DNA of 64,000 nt from Pseudomonas sp. BN411 (GTDB taxonomy: Bacteria > Pseudomonadota > Gammaproteobacteria > Pseudomonadales > Pseudomonadaceae): contig NZ_SSOM01000073.1 of NCBI RefSeq assembly GCF_029871235.1, forward strand, positions 303,961 through 367,960, in the 5' to 3' direction. The notes below the pieces were generated by a model. The model saw nothing but the letters and a program-made list of their open reading frames with translations, was not told the origin of the DNA and searched no databases. The translations under genes and the position numbers were made by a program. This document shows, one piece after another, positions 28,881-39,001 of the stretch (position 1 is its first letter; the number at the start of each line of letters is the position of its first letter).

Positions 28881-29510
28881 TCAGATGAACGGCAGGATGG
28901 CGATGTCGTCGTCATCCTCGTCCTTGGGTTTGTCCTTCAGCGGGCATTCGGGGCGCACGCCGTAGTCGTCCTTCTTGCACGGGCGGGCCAGGCGTTTCTG
29001 CGACAGCGACATGCGCACGATATGCACCGGCTGGCCCGGAGTGCGCTCTACCACGCGGCCCTGCTCGTCGACGATTTCCACTGCCAACTGATGGGTGCCG
29101 CGATCCAGGTTTTCCAGCGGGAACACCGGGCTGCGTCCCGGTACGCCTACGGGCTGGCCGTCCAGCAGCAGTCGATAGTTGTGGTTGCCGCGCAGGCCGG
29201 GTTCGCTCATGGCGCTGACGATCAGGTTGCCTTCGCCGTCGCGGATGGTGGCGTCGGGCTCGGGCACCAGAATGCGCAGCACCTGGTAGCCCTGCTCGCG
29301 GGGAATGGGTTTGGGATAGAGCGGCGGTGGCTGGATATCCTTCGGCGCGTCCATCTCGTTGGGCGCCGGGGCGATCTCCAGGCGCTTGGCGTTGCCCGGT
29401 TTGGGCTGGTCGGTGAAGACGCGGTTACCTTCTTCATCAATGTAGGTGTAGACCTCGGCCAGCACGGGCTGGCCAAGGAGCAGGAGGGCGAGGAGCAGGA
29501 AACGGATCAT
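28881..29510 (-). CDS. DUF4124 exported protein
   Basis: 209 residues: signal peptide 1-18 (MIRFLLLALLLLGQPVLA), then the DUF4124 motif EVYTYIDEEGNRVFTDQPKP. A Pro-rich linker (about 50-75) leads to a beta-rich domain with DGQPVGVPGRSPVFPLENLD. The tail has several Cys and an acidic DEDDDD stretch. The family is periplasmic and functionally undefined. It follows the second DUF4124 gene by 3 bp, so the two are one operon, and precedes ntrBC. Confidence 0.85.
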   Translation of the reverse strand: MIRFLLLALLLLGQPVLAEVYTYIDEEGNRVFTDQPKPGNAKRLEIAPAPNEMDAPKDIQPPPLYPKPIPREQGYQVLRILVPEPDATIRDGEGNLIVSAMSEPGLRGNHNYRLLLDGQPVGVPGRSPVFPLENLDRGTHQLAVEIVDEQGRVVERTPGQPVHIVRMSLSQKRLARPCKKDDYGVRPECPLKDKPKDEDDDDIAILPFI

Positions 29511-29513
29511 CGG

Positions 29514-30065
29514 TCAGTTGCTGGGCCGTGGCGTGGGGGGTGGTGGGCGCAGCGCCGGGCTGCTGGTGTTGACCCGCTGGATGGTAAAGGTAACGGGTGC
29601 GCTGCTCTGCACCACAGTGGTGCCGGCAAGGACATCGACCACCAGGCTGTGCTCGCCACGGTCGGCGTTCACTACCTGCAGGCGCGGCACGTTGGCCGGT
29701 TGGCCGTAAGGCTCGCCGTCCAGGCGCAGGCGCAGGCTGTGGCCGGGCTGCAGGCGCGGCTCCAGGCGCACGCCGACACTGAAAGTGCCGTTGTTGGCGC
29801 GCATGGCTTCCTCGTCGGGGATGCCGGTCAGCTCCACGATCTGGTAGGACGCCACTTGTTCGGCGTTGGCCTCCGTGTTGGCCGGCTGGCTCGGCGGCTG
29901 CGCCTGGATAGCGTTGGTCGGCGGCAGCTCCACCGTTTCGCTGGCGGTGCCATCCGGGGGTTGGTTGGTGAACACCGTGTTGCCGTTAGCGTCGGTGTAC
30001 TTGTAGATCTGTGCGGTGGCCGGCAGGGCGGCGGCAAGCAGCAGGCAACTGATGATGAGGCGCAT
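29514..30065 (-). CDS. DUF4124 exported protein (upstream paralogue)
   Basis: 183 residues with signal peptide 1-18 (MRLIISCLLLAAALPATA), DUF4124 motif QIYKYTDANGNTVFTNQPPD and a C-terminal beta-rich domain (LRLRLDGEPYGQPANVPRL) like that of the next gene, then a Pro-rich tail. ATG 30065 is chosen because it begins the signal peptide. The paralogous pair probably arose by duplication; function unknown. Confidence 0.85.
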   Translation of the reverse strand: MRLIISCLLLAAALPATAQIYKYTDANGNTVFTNQPPDGTASETVELPPTNAIQAQPPSQPANTEANAEQVASYQIVELTGIPDEEAMRANNGTFSVGVRLEPRLQPGHSLRLRLDGEPYGQPANVPRLQVVNADRGEHSLVVDVLAGTTVVQSSAPVTFTIQRVNTSSPALRPPPPTPRPSN

Positions 30066-30345
30066 GAGGGCGGTCTCCGGAAACCCATGCCAAGCCTTGC
30101 ACCCGGATGGCGGGCTGGCAAGTGAGGCATTGTGCGACAGCGTCGGTATGGCCGGTGTGCGGTGCAACACGTTGGGACATTTCGGCAGGTTTCGGCCGCT
30201 CGAATCTCGCTGGAGCGAACCCTCGGGAGCGCGCGCTGTCACTGTTGCCGCTGCTGACTGCGAAGCCGGCCGTCCCGCGTGAGTGGGTGGTAAGCCAGCT
30301 TTTGTATGATGCGATTCGCTTTCATCGTTTTTGGGTGCTCCTCCC

Positions 30346-32547
30346 GTGCCAATTCCATCCTTGCCCGCCATCCGTTTCCTGTTCCCGCTGCTGCTCTGCC
30401 TGCTGGTCGGCCTGGCCGTTCCTGCTCAGGGGCAGGCAGCGCTGCCCAACCCGCTGGCGACCACCTCCTCAAGCGGTGCCCAGGTCAGCGATGCCCAGCT
30501 CGAACAGTCGCTCAACCAGGTGATCCGAACCCTTGAGAACGACCAGCAGCGCGCCGACCTGCTGAAGAAGCTGAAGCAATTGCGCGATGTCACCGGCAAG
30601 GAGAAGGAAAGCGAAGGCGGAGTGATCGGCCTGATCGGCGATACCCTGGGCAGCCTGGAAAAGCAGTTCCAGGGCGATAACAGCCCCCTGGTGATCTGGA
30701 GCAACCAGTTCCGCTTGGCCCGCGCCGAAGTGGTAGAGCGCCTGCCCGGCTGGCGCGACTGGCCGGGGATCGTGTTCAACTTCGGCGTGGTCATCCTGCT
30801 CTGGGCCTGCCTGGCCAGCGCGCTGCTCTGGCTGGGCCGGCGCATGCGTGACCGGTTCGGCCTGTCGGCGGAGTTGCCGCAGCATCCCAAGACCCGCGAC
30901 CTGGTGCTGTTCGCCCTGCGCAAGCTGGGGCCCTGGCTGATCGCCTTCTTCATCACGCTCTACCTGTCGTTCGTGCTGCCCAGCTCCCTGAGCAAGACCC
31001 TGGCGATGGTGATGGCCTACGTGCTGGTCTGCGGCACCCTGTTCTCCGCCCTCTGCGTGATCTGCCTGTCGTTGCTCAGCGGCCCGCACCGAATCCGTGC
31101 GCTGGATATCCTGCGGCGCCAGGCGTTTCGTCCCTTGTGGCTGATCGGCAGCCTGGCGGCCCTGGGCGAGGCGGCGCATGATCCGCGACTGGTGGCGGGG
31201 CTGGGTGAGCACACGGCGCTTTGCCTGAGCACCCTGGCCAATGCGATCGCGGCGGTGTTCACCGCGCTGTTCGTCCTGCGTTTCCGTCGCCCCATTGCCC
31301 ACCTGATCCGCAACCAGCCGCTGGAGCGCCGCCTGAAGCGCCGTGGGCTGCACGAACTGGTGGAGCTGGTTGGTTCCCTGTGGTTCGTGCCGGTGCTGCT
31401 GCTGGTGGGAACCTCGCTTTTCGCCACCTTCGTGTCCGCCGCCGACAGCAGCGTCGCCCTGCGTCGCGCCCTGGTCTGCGCAATGCTGGCAGTGGTGGCT
31501 ATGACGGTGATCGGCCTGCTCAGCCGGCGTTCCGGCCGTGGCGGCGAGGGGCATCGACGCAGTGCTCCCTACGTCGAGCAACTGCAGAAGTTCGGCCTCA
31601 CCCTGGTGCACCTGTTCGTGGTGCTGTTCTTCGTCGAGGTGGGGCTGCGGGTCTGGGGCATGTCGCTGATCCGCTACGCCGAAGGCGAGGGCTCGGAAAT
31701 CAGCATGAAGATGGTCAGCTTCGGCACCACCCTGTTGGTGGCCTGGCTGATCTGGATCCTCTCCGATACCGCGGTGCAGCACAGCCTCGGCGTCAGCGGC
31801 AAGAGCCGGGCGAACACCCGGGCGCTGACCATGCTGCCGCTGATCCGCAACGTGCTGTTCGTGACCATCGCGGTGATCGCGCTGATCGTCGCCCTGGCCA
31901 ACATGGGCATGAACGTCACGCCGCTGCTGGCCGGCGCGGGGGTCATCGGCCTGGCGATCGGTTTTGGTGCACAGTCCCTGGTGGCGGACCTGATCACCGG
32001 CCTGTTCATCATCATCGAGGACTCGCTGTCCATCGACGACTACGTGGATGTGGGCGGCCACCTGGGCACGGTGGAGGGGTTGACCATCCGTACGGTGCGC
32101 CTGCGCGACCTGGACGGCGTGGTGCACACCATTCCCTTCAGCGAGATCAAGAGCATCAAGAACTACTCTCGGCAGTTCGGCTACGCCATGTTCCGCTGGC
32201 CGGTGCCGGCGAGCATGCCGATCGACGACGCGGTGGCGCTGGTGCACGAAGTGGCCAAGGAACTGCGCAGCGACCCGGAAGTGCGCCGCAGCCTGTGGTC
32301 GCCCCTGGAGTTGCAGGGGGTGGAAAGCTTCGATAACGGCCAGGCGATCCTGCGTTTCCGCTTCAAGACCGCACCGATCAAGCAGTGGGAAGTGCAGCGG
32401 GCGTTCAACCTGCGCCTGCGCAGACGCCTCGACCAGACCGGCCTGGAACTGGCGATGCCGCGCCTGAACGTCCAGCTCAGCCGGATGCGCCAGCCAAGGG
32501 CCGAACCGCCGGAAGGGCAGGGTGTGCCGGTGGATGGGGGGATCTAG
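30346..32547 (+). CDS. MscS-type mechanosensitive channel, large form
   Basis: About 733 residues: a signal peptide or first hydrophobic segment (AIRFLFPLLLCLLVGLAVPA), a periplasmic helical region (about 40-125), multiple membrane segments and a conserved MscS core around 525-620 (LLAGAGVIGLAIGFGAQSLV, IEDSLSIDDYVDV, GTVEGLTIRTVRLRDLDG). It resembles the YbiO/Ynai-type multi-span channels that open under osmotic downshock. The start is uncertain: GTG 30346 is preferred, TTG 30331 is possible, and neither has a clear Shine-Dalgarno. A TATGAT -10-like box is at 30305. Confidence 0.85.
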   Translation: MPIPSLPAIRFLFPLLLCLLVGLAVPAQGQAALPNPLATTSSSGAQVSDAQLEQSLNQVIRTLENDQQRADLLKKLKQLRDVTGKEKESEGGVIGLIGDTLGSLEKQFQGDNSPLVIWSNQFRLARAEVVERLPGWRDWPGIVFNFGVVILLWACLASALLWLGRRMRDRFGLSAELPQHPKTRDLVLFALRKLGPWLIAFFITLYLSFVLPSSLSKTLAMVMAYVLVCGTLFSALCVICLSLLSGPHRIRALDILRRQAFRPLWLIGSLAALGEAAHDPRLVAGLGEHTALCLSTLANAIAAVFTALFVLRFRRPIAHLIRNQPLERRLKRRGLHELVELVGSLWFVPVLLLVGTSLFATFVSAADSSVALRRALVCAMLAVVAMTVIGLLSRRSGRGGEGHRRSAPYVEQLQKFGLTLVHLFVVLFFVEVGLRVWGMSLIRYAEGEGSEISMKMVSFGTTLLVAWLIWILSDTAVQHSLGVSGKSRANTRALTMLPLIRNVLFVTIAVIALIVALANMGMNVTPLLAGAGVIGLAIGFGAQSLVADLITGLFIIIEDSLSIDDYVDVGGHLGTVEGLTIRTVRLRDLDGVVHTIPFSEIKSIKNYSRQFGYAMFRWPVPASMPIDDAVALVHEVAKELRSDPEVRRSLWSPLELQGVESFDNGQAILRFRFKTAPIKQWEVQRAFNLRLRRRLDQTGLELAMPRLNVQLSRMRQPRAEPPEGQGVPVDGGI

Positions 32548-32568
32548 CTGGGACGGTGGACTGCTGGT

Positions 32569-32667
32569 TGTGGGGGCGAATTCATTCGCTATGGGCTGCG
32601 CAGCAGCCCCCTGCAGTATTCAGGGGCAGACCTGCGGTCTGTTTAGCGATTGAAATCGCCCCCACAG
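32569..32667. repeat. REPIN: inverted pair of REP-like ends
   Basis: The left end TGTGGGGGCGAATTCATTCG and the right end GCGATTGAAATCGCCCCCAC in inverted orientation flank about 55 bp, between the convergent channel and glnA genes. The two ends are different subtypes (GAATTCATTC versus GATTTCAATC) of the same palindrome family. Confidence 0.88.
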
Positions 32668-32698
32668 GAAGAGCAGCCCTTGTTACCGGCCCGGCAAT

Positions 32699-32724
32699 AA
32701 AAAAGGCCTCCCGAAGGAGGCCTT
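32699..32724 (-). terminator. Terminator of glnA
   Basis: GGCCTCC-CGAA-GGAGGCC hairpin. On the minus strand it is followed by six T residues, 30 bp beyond the glnA stop. Confidence 0.92.
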
Positions 32725-32755
32725 AATGTTGACGCTATTTATAGGTATTCGTGGA

Positions 32756-34159
32756 TCAGACGCTGTAGTACAGGTCGTATTCCAGCGGGTGCACGAAGGT
32801 GCGCACCTTGATTTCTTCTTCGCTCTTCAGCTCGATGTAGGCATCGATGAAGTCGTCGGAGAACACGCCGCCCTTGGTCAGGAACGCGCGGCCCTTGTCC
32901 AGCTCTTCCAGGGCTTCTTTCAGGCTGCCGCAAACCTGCGGGATTTCCTTCGCCTCTTCCGGCGGCAGGTCATACAGGTTCTTGTCGGCGGCATCGCCGG
33001 GGTGAATCTTGTTCTGGATACCGTCCAGACCGGCCATCAGCAGAGCTGCGAAGCACAGGTACGGGTTGGCAGCCGGGTCCGGGAAGCGCGCTTCGATACG
33101 GCGGGCTTTCGGGCTGTTCACGTACGGGATACGGATGGAAGCGGAACGGTTGCGAGCGGAGTAGGCCAGCATTACCGGAGCTTCGAAGCCGGGAACCAGA
33201 CGCTTGTAGGAGTTGGTAGCCGGGTTGGTGAAGCCGTTCAGGGCCTTACCGTGCTTGATGATGCCGCCGATGAAGTACAGGGCGGTGTCGGACAGGCCGG
33301 CATAGCCTTCGCCAGCGAAGGTGTTCTTGCCATCTTTGGAGATGGACATGTGAACGTGCATGCCCGAGCCGTTGTCGCCGTACAGCGGCTTCGGCATGAA
33401 GGTCACGGTCTTGCCGTAAGCGTCGGCAACGTTGTGCACGCAGTACTTCAGGGTCTGAACTTCGTCAGCCTTGGCAACGAGGGTGTTGAACTTCACACCG
33501 ATCTCGTTCTGGCCGGCGGTGGCCACTTCGTGGTGGTGAACTTCTACCACCAGGCCCATTTCTTCCAGGGCGTTGCACATGGCGGTACGGATTTCGTGGT
33601 CGTGGTCGACCGGCGGTACCGGGAAGTAGCCGCCCTTCACGCCCGGACGGTGGCCCTTGTTGCCGCCTTCGATGTCGGCGTCGGTGTTCCAGGAAGCCTG
33701 CTCGGAGAAGATCTTGAACATGGAACCGGAGATGTCGGACTTGAACTTCACTTCGTCGAAGATGAAGAACTCCGGCTCCGGACCAACGAATACGGTGTCA
33801 CCGATACCGGTGGTCTTCAGGTATTCCTCGGCGCGACGGGCGATGGCGCGCGGGTCGCGATCGTAGCCTTGCATGGTGCTCGGCTCGATGATGTCGCAGA
33901 CCAGGATAATGGTCGGCTCTTCGGTGAACGGGTCCAGAACGGCAGTGCTGTCGTCCGGCAGCAGGATCATGTCGGAAGCTTCGATGCCTTTCCAACCTTC
34001 GATGGAGGAGCCGTCGAACATCTTGCCGTGTTCGAAGAAATCGTCATCGGCGTCACGGGCCGGCATGGTCACGTGCTGCTGCTTGCCTTTGGTATCGGTG
34101 AAGCGCAGATCAATCCACTTCACGTCGTGTTCTTTAATCAGTTGAAGCGACTTCGACAT
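32756..34159 (-). CDS. glnA: Glutamine synthetase type I
   Basis: Ammonia-assimilating enzyme of 467 residues (GSI-beta). [35 protein letters not shown], the ATP-site [14 protein letters not shown] and the glutamate-binding NRSASIRIP are intact. The adenylylation Tyr sits in [14 protein letters not shown], so activity can be switched by GlnE. It is transcribed from a sigma-54 promoter with two NtrC sites in E. coli-like geometry. Confidence 0.98.
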   Translation of the reverse strand: MSKSLQLIKEHDVKWIDLRFTDTKGKQQHVTMPARDADDDFFEHGKMFDGSSIEGWKGIEASDMILLPDDSTAVLDPFTEEPTIILVCDIIEPSTMQGYDRDPRAIARRAEEYLKTTGIGDTVFVGPEPEFFIFDEVKFKSDISGSMFKIFSEQASWNTDADIEGGNKGHRPGVKGGYFPVPPVDHDHEIRTAMCNALEEMGLVVEVHHHEVATAGQNEIGVKFNTLVAKADEVQTLKYCVHNVADAYGKTVTFMPKPLYGDNGSGMHVHMSISKDGKNTFAGEGYAGLSDTALYFIGGIIKHGKALNGFTNPATNSYKRLVPGFEAPVMLAYSARNRSASIRIPYVNSPKARRIEARFPDPAANPYLCFAALLMAGLDGIQNKIHPGDAADKNLYDLPPEEAKEIPQVCGSLKEALEELDKGRAFLTKGGVFSDDFIDAYIELKSEEEIKVRTFVHPLEYDLYYSV

Positions 34160-34265
34160 GTTGTCCTCCGGATGGAAAGGGGGGGCGGGGAACCGTTAAC
34201 CCCTCAAAGAATTCGTAGTGAAGCCGGGGCGGGATAGTCCGCCAGGGCGACCTGCCTCACAAGGG

Positions 34266-34281
34266 AGCAATTAGCGTGCCA
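34266..34281 (-). promoter_or_regulatory. Sigma-54 promoter of glnA
   Basis: The minus strand reads TGGCACGCTAATTGCT, a full match to TGGCAC-N5-TTGC. The predicted start is near 34255, giving a leader of about 95 nt before the glnA ATG. Confidence 0.93.
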
Positions 34282-34353
34282 GTGCCCCGTTATGGGCAGA
34301 AGCCCTAAAACTCGCGCCTGGCGGGGGCTTGGCCCTGAATGCGAGCGTTTTTG

Positions 34354-34370
34354 CGCACCTTTTTTGTGCT
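34354..34370. promoter_or_regulatory. NtrC site 1 of glnA
   Basis: The minus strand reads AGCACAAAAAAGGTGCG, an imperfect TGCACCA-N3-TGGTGCA palindrome centred at about -107 from the predicted start. Confidence 0.8.
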
Positions 34371-34384
34371 CATCGTGGTGCATG

Positions 34385-34401
34385 TGATCCATTTTGGTGC
34401 G
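34385..34401. promoter_or_regulatory. NtrC site 2 of glnA
   Basis: The minus strand reads CGCACCAAAATGGATCA, with one perfect half-site, centred at about -138. The 31-bp spacing from site 1 (three helical turns) puts both on the same DNA face. Confidence 0.8.
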
Positions 34402-34449
34402 TTGCAGGCTTTGCTGAAGGAAATTGGTCAAAGCTTGAACAATTTCCGC

Positions 34450-34455
34450 TATAAT
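34450..34455 (+). promoter_or_regulatory. -10 box of thiI
   Basis: A TATAAT hexamer 42 bp before the thiI ATG. No good -35 box was found at normal spacing. Confidence 0.55.
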
Positions 34456-34497
34456 CCGCGCCCCTCTTTTTCGGCCGCCGTTGCAGGCGCTGTTTTC

Positions 34498-35952
34498 ATG
34501 AAACTCATCGTCAAAGTCTTCCCGGAAATCACCATCAAGAGCCGGCCGGTGCGCAAGCATTTCATCCGTCAGCTCTCGAAGAACATCCGCGCGGTCCTGA
34601 AAGACCTGGACCCGGAGCTCGAGGTGACCGGTGTCTGGGACAACCTTGAAGTCCAGACTCGCCAGACCGAGCCGAAGCTCCTGCGCGAAATGATCGAGCG
34701 GCTGACCTGCGTCCCCGGTATCACCCACTTCCTCGAAGTGCACGAGTACCCGCTGGGCGACTTCGACGACGTGCTGGAAAAGTGCAAGCTGCACTACGCC
34801 GACCAGATCCCAGGCAAGATCTTCGCCGTGCGCTGCAAGCGCGCGGGCAAGCATGAATTCACCTCCATGGAGCTGGAGCGCCACGTCGGCAGCCGCCTGC
34901 GCCAGGAGTGCAACGCCGCCGGCATTTCCCTGAAGAACCCGGAAGTGGAAGTACGGATGGAAGTGCGCGACCAGCGCCTGTTCGTCATCCACCACCAGCA
35001 CGACGGCATCGGCGGTTACCCGCTGGGCTCCCTGGAGCAGACCCTGGTGCTGATGTCCGGTGGCTTCGACTCCACCGTCGCCGCCTACCAGATGATGCGC
35101 CGCGGCCTGATGACCCACTTCTGCTTCTTCAACCTCGGCGGCCGCGCCCACGAACTGGGCGTGATGGAAGTGGCCCACTACCTGTGGGAGAAGTTCGGCC
35201 GTTCCCAGCGCGTGCTGTTCATCAGCGTGCCCTTCGAGGAAGTGGTCGGTGAAATCCTCAGCAAGGTCGACAACAGCCAGATGGGCGTGGTGCTCAAGCG
35301 CATGATGCTGCGCGCCTCCACCCACATGGCGCGCCGCCTGAGCCTGGATGCGCTGGTTACCGGCGAAGCCATTTCCCAGGTGTCCAGCCAGACCCTGCCC
35401 AACCTCTCGGTGATCGATTCGGCCACCGACATGCTGGTGCTGCGTCCGCTGATCGCCAGCCACAAACAGGACATCATCGACACCGCCACCCGTATCGGCA
35501 CCGCCGAGTTCGCCAAGCACATGCCCGAGTACTGCGGCGTGATCTCGGTGAACCCGACCACCAAGGCCAAGATCGGTCGCATCGAACATGAGGAAGAGCA
35601 GTTCGACATGGCCATCCTCGATCGTGCCCTGGAGCGCGCGCGCCTGGTGCCCATCGACCGCGTGATCGACGAGCTGGGCCAGGACGTGGCCGTGGAAGAA
35701 GTGCGTGAAGCCCTGCCGGGCCAGATCGTCATCGACATCCGCCATCCCGATGCCCAGGAAGACGACCCGCTGGAACTGCCGGGCATCGAGGTACAGGCCC
35801 TGCCGTTCTACGCGGTCAACAACCGTTTCAAGGAACTGGACGCCAACCGCCAGTACCTCCTGTATTGCGACAAGGGCGTGATGAGCCGCTTGCACGCTCA
35901 CCACCTGCTCAGCGAGGGACACGCCAATGTGCGCGTTTATCGCCCGGCCTAA
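34498..35952 (+). CDS. thiI: tRNA 4-thiouridine synthase ThiI
   Basis: 484 residues: NFLD and THUMP RNA-binding domains (about 1-170), a PP-loop ATPase with [15 protein letters not shown] (about 180-195), and a C-terminal rhodanese domain (about 400-484) whose catalytic Cys is in [15 protein letters not shown]. It makes s4U8 in tRNA and donates sulphur for thiazole synthesis. An in-frame upstream extension exists, but ATG 34498 ([20 protein letters not shown]) gives the standard N-terminus and length. It is divergent from glnA. Confidence 0.97.
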   Translation: MKLIVKVFPEITIKSRPVRKHFIRQLSKNIRAVLKDLDPELEVTGVWDNLEVQTRQTEPKLLREMIERLTCVPGITHFLEVHEYPLGDFDDVLEKCKLHYADQIPGKIFAVRCKRAGKHEFTSMELERHVGSRLRQECNAAGISLKNPEVEVRMEVRDQRLFVIHHQHDGIGGYPLGSLEQTLVLMSGGFDSTVAAYQMMRRGLMTHFCFFNLGGRAHELGVMEVAHYLWEKFGRSQRVLFISVPFEEVVGEILSKVDNSQMGVVLKRMMLRASTHMARRLSLDALVTGEAISQVSSQTLPNLSVIDSATDMLVLRPLIASHKQDIIDTATRIGTAEFAKHMPEYCGVISVNPTTKAKIGRIEHEEEQFDMAILDRALERARLVPIDRVIDELGQDVAVEEVREALPGQIVIDIRHPDAQEDDPLELPGIEVQALPFYAVNNRFKELDANRQYLLYCDKGVMSRLHAHHLLSEGHANVRVYRPA

Positions 35953-36078
35953 ACAGCCCGGGCTGTTCGGCGGCAGCATCCGCCACCGCCCTCCCGATTG
36001 CCGGCCCTGAGTCGCAGTTCATTCATATGCGCCGCCTAGACTTCGCGGCAAACCGAATCCTCTGATCGAGATACAAAC

Positions 36079-37896
36079 GTGATCGAAAAACTCCGCAATA
36101 TCGCCATCATCGCCCACGTCGACCATGGCAAGACCACCCTGGTAGACAAGCTCCTGAAACTGTCCGGCACCCTCGACCGCAAAGAAGCGGAAAGCGAGCG
36201 CGTAATGGACTCCAACGACCAGGAAAAAGAGCGCGGCATTACCATTCTGGCGAAGAACACCGCCATCAAATGGAACGGCTTCAACATCAACATCGTGGAC
36301 ACCCCCGGCCACGCCGACTTCGGCGGTGAGGTAGAGCGCGTGATGTCCATGGTGGACTCCGTACTGCTGGTGGTGGACGCCCAGGACGGCCCCATGCCGC
36401 AGACCCGCTTCGTGACCCAGAAGGCTTTCAAGGCCGGTCTGCGTCCGATCGTCGTCGTCAACAAGATCGACCGTCCGGGCGCGCGCCCTGACTGGGTCAT
36501 CGACCAGATCTTCGACCTGTTCGACAACCTCGGTGCCACCGACGAGCAGCTGGACTTCCCGATCGTCTACGCCAGCGCCCTGAACGGCATCGCTGGTCTC
36601 GACCACGAGAAGATGGACGACAACATGGATGCCCTGTTCCAGGCCATCATCGACCACGTGCCGGTACCGGACGTAGACGTCGACGGTCCGTTCCAGATGC
36701 AGATCTCCCAGCTGGACTACAACAGCTTCCTCGGCGTAATCGGAATCGGCCGTATCGCCCGTGGCCGTGTCAAGGCCAACACCCAGGTAGTTGCTGTCAG
36801 CGACGACGGTACCCGCCGCAACGGCCGTATCCTCAAGATCATGGGCCACTCCGGCCTGCAGCGCGTAGAAGTTGCCGATGCTGAAGCCGGCGACATCGTC
36901 TGCGTGAGCGGCATGGAAGAGCTGTTCATCTCCGACACCCTGTGCGACCCGCAGAACGTCGAAGCGCGTCCGCCGCTGACCGTTGACCAGCCGACCGTGA
37001 GCATGACCTTCCAGGTCAACGACTCGCCGTTCGCCGGCAAGGAAGGCAAGTTCGTCACCAGCCGCAACATCAAGGACCGTCTGGAGAAGGAACTGCTGCA
37101 CAACGTGGCCCTGCGCGTTGAAGCGGGCGAATCTGCCGAGAAGTTCAAGGTCTCCGGCCGTGGTGAGCTGCACCTGTCCGTACTGATCGAAACCATGCGC
37201 CGCGAAGGCTTCGAGATGGCCGTTGGCCGTCCGGAAGTGGTGATCATCGAGAAGGACGGCGAGAAGCAGGAGCCGTACGAGAACGTCACCATCGACATCG
37301 AAGAGCAGCACCAGGGCTCCGTGATGGAGCAGATGGGCCTGCGCAAGGGCGATCTGACCAACATGATCCCCGACGGCAAGGGCCGCGTGCGCCTGGAATA
37401 CACCATCCCGGCGCGCGGCCTGATCGGCTTCCGTAACAACTTCCTGACCCTGACCTCGGGTACCGGCATCCTGACCTCGACCTTCAGCCACTACGGCGCG
37501 ATCAAGGCCGGTGAAGTCAGCAACCGTCAGAACGGCGTACTGGTCTCCATGGCCACCGGCACCGCCCTGACCTACTCGCTGGAAACCCTGCAAAGCCGCG
37601 GCAAGCTGTTCCTCGGCCCAGGCGACGAAATCTACGAAGGCCAGCTGGCCGGCATCAACAGCCGTGACAACGACCTGGTGATCAACCCCACCAAGGGCAA
37701 GAAGCTCGACAACATGCGCGCTTCCGGCAAGGACGAAGTCATCGCCCTGGTTCCGCCAATCCGCTTCACCCTGGAGCAGGCGCTGGAATTCATCGCGGAT
37801 GACGAACTGGTGGAAGTGACGCCGAAGTCCATCCGTCTGCGCAAGAAAATGCTGAACGAGAACGACCGCAAGCGCTACGAGCGTACCAAGGTCTGA
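36079..37896 (+). CDS. typA: Ribosome-associated GTPase TypA/BipA
   Basis: A translational GTPase of 605 residues. The GTG start at 36079 gives (V)[19 protein letters not shown], the normal beginning. The G motifs [21 protein letters not shown] and [11 protein letters not shown] are intact. The domain order G, II, III, V and a BipA-specific C-terminal domain ends in [19 protein letters not shown]. TypA is involved in ribosome assembly and stress responses. The last ~60 bp of this gene plus its terminator are repeated at 40467 and, in shorter form, at 55851. Confidence 0.97.
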   Translation: MIEKLRNIAIIAHVDHGKTTLVDKLLKLSGTLDRKEAESERVMDSNDQEKERGITILAKNTAIKWNGFNINIVDTPGHADFGGEVERVMSMVDSVLLVVDAQDGPMPQTRFVTQKAFKAGLRPIVVVNKIDRPGARPDWVIDQIFDLFDNLGATDEQLDFPIVYASALNGIAGLDHEKMDDNMDALFQAIIDHVPVPDVDVDGPFQMQISQLDYNSFLGVIGIGRIARGRVKANTQVVAVSDDGTRRNGRILKIMGHSGLQRVEVADAEAGDIVCVSGMEELFISDTLCDPQNVEARPPLTVDQPTVSMTFQVNDSPFAGKEGKFVTSRNIKDRLEKELLHNVALRVEAGESAEKFKVSGRGELHLSVLIETMRREGFEMAVGRPEVVIIEKDGEKQEPYENVTIDIEEQHQGSVMEQMGLRKGDLTNMIPDGKGRVRLEYTIPARGLIGFRNNFLTLTSGTGILTSTFSHYGAIKAGEVSNRQNGVLVSMATGTALTYSLETLQSRGKLFLGPGDEIYEGQLAGINSRDNDLVINPTKGKKLDNMRASGKDEVIALVPPIRFTLEQALEFIADDELVEVTPKSIRLRKKMLNENDRKRYERTKV

Positions 37897-37955
37897 TCTC
37901 CGATCAGTGAATGAAAAAGCCCCCGCCGGAGTGATTCGGCGGGGGTTTTCTTTTT
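37837..37955 (+). repeat. typA 3'-end repeat, copy 1 (native), with terminator
   Basis: Covers the last ~20 codons of typA and the terminator CCCCCGCCG-N8-CGGCGGGGG followed by T residues (about 37919-37955). It is the reference for copies at 40467-40585 and 55851-55920. Confidence 0.95.
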
Positions 37956-38118
37956 GGGCACTATCCCTCCGGTCCGTCTGCCTATACGGCCGCTCCTCGC
38001 TTCGTCTTCCGCTCGGGACCTTTCCCCTGGCCCTATCAGACTGGGCCCTCTAGGCCAGCCTCCGTCGAGTTGCTCTCATGGACGCCCGTTCCGCAGGGGT
38101 GATGAAAGGAGAGTGGCG

Positions 38119-38919
38119 ATGGCGTTGCAGACCGGACAGCATTTGGACGAGTGGCTGGAATTCGCAAAGGGCCTGGTAGCGGAGAGCAGGAAGCTACTGG
38201 CGTCCCGCAGCGACTGGCGCTCGCGGTTCAAGCTGGACCGTACCTTGGTCACGCAGTTGGACCTTGATATCGAGCGACGGCTCGTCGAGCGCATCCTGCA
38301 GCGCTACCCGGACCATGGCGTGCTGGGCGAGGAGTTCGGCGCCCGAGCCCGGGACGCGGAGTGGCTGTGGGTGCTGGACCCCATTGATGGCACCGCCTCC
38401 TTCATGGCCGGCATGCCGGTCTACGGCACGCTGATCGCGCTCCTGCACCAGGGCGTACCGGTGCTGGGCGTGATCGACCAGCCGGCCACCGACGAGTGTT
38501 GGATCGGCTGCCAGGGGCGGCCCACGCAACTGTTCAACCGCGACGGTCGGCACCAGTGCCGCACCCGCGCCTGCGCCGACCTGGCCCAGGCATTCGTCTC
38601 GGTCAGCAGCCCCGACTTCTTCCAGCCGGACGAGCAGCCGGTATTGCAGGGCTTCCGCCAGCGCAGCGGCTGGCGTGTCTACGGCGGCGCCTGTCGCAGC
38701 TATGGCCTGCTGGCCTCCGGGCGCACGGACCTAGCGCTGGACGCCGGCCTCAAGCTGTACGACTACGCCGCTATGCGCCCAATCGTCGAGGGTGCCGGCG
38801 GCATGATCAGCGATTGGGAGGGGCGGCCGATCACGCTGGACAGCGACAGCCGGGTGCTGGCGGCGGGTGACCCGGCCCGTCATCGCGAGGCGCTGGAGCT
38901 GATTCAGCAACTGGCCTGA
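38119..38919 (+). CDS. Inositol monophosphatase family phosphatase
   Basis: A cytoplasmic Mg2+-dependent phosphatase of 266 residues. The motifs are GVLGEEFG (GEE metal ligand), WVLDPIDGTASF (the DPIDGT signature, about 91-96) and KLYDYAAMRPIVEGAGG in place of the usual WDxAAG. The family acts on inositol-1-P, histidinol-P or nucleotide bisphosphates; which one is not visible. The start follows AAGGAG by 8 bp. The next gene, 82 bp downstream, is an organophosphate-type transporter, so the pair may import and dephosphorylate a phosphorylated sugar or polyol (inference). The pair sits between two typA 3'-end repeats. Confidence 0.85.
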   Translation: MALQTGQHLDEWLEFAKGLVAESRKLLASRSDWRSRFKLDRTLVTQLDLDIERRLVERILQRYPDHGVLGEEFGARARDAEWLWVLDPIDGTASFMAGMPVYGTLIALLHQGVPVLGVIDQPATDECWIGCQGRPTQLFNRDGRHQCRTRACADLAQAFVSVSSPDFFQPDEQPVLQGFRQRSGWRVYGGACRSYGLLASGRTDLALDAGLKLYDYAAMRPIVEGAGGMISDWEGRPITLDSDSRVLAAGDPARHREALELIQQLA

Positions 38920-39001
38920 AGCGGGGTACGCGCAGCGCGGCCAGAGCTGGTCGCTGCCAATAACAAGAGGGCCGCAACGGCGCCGACATGGGAGAGCACA
39001 C

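Noticed and set aside
34339..34497. Longer ThiI start or a thiamine riboswitch upstream of thiI
   Set aside because: The extension carries the NtrC sites and a TATAAT box and is not family-like; no TPP riboswitch motifs are visible.
37954..38118. Longer start for the phosphatase gene
   Set aside because: The in-frame extension lacks a Shine-Dalgarno and is Ser/Pro/Arg-rich; ATG 38119 has AAGGAG at the right distance and gives the family length.
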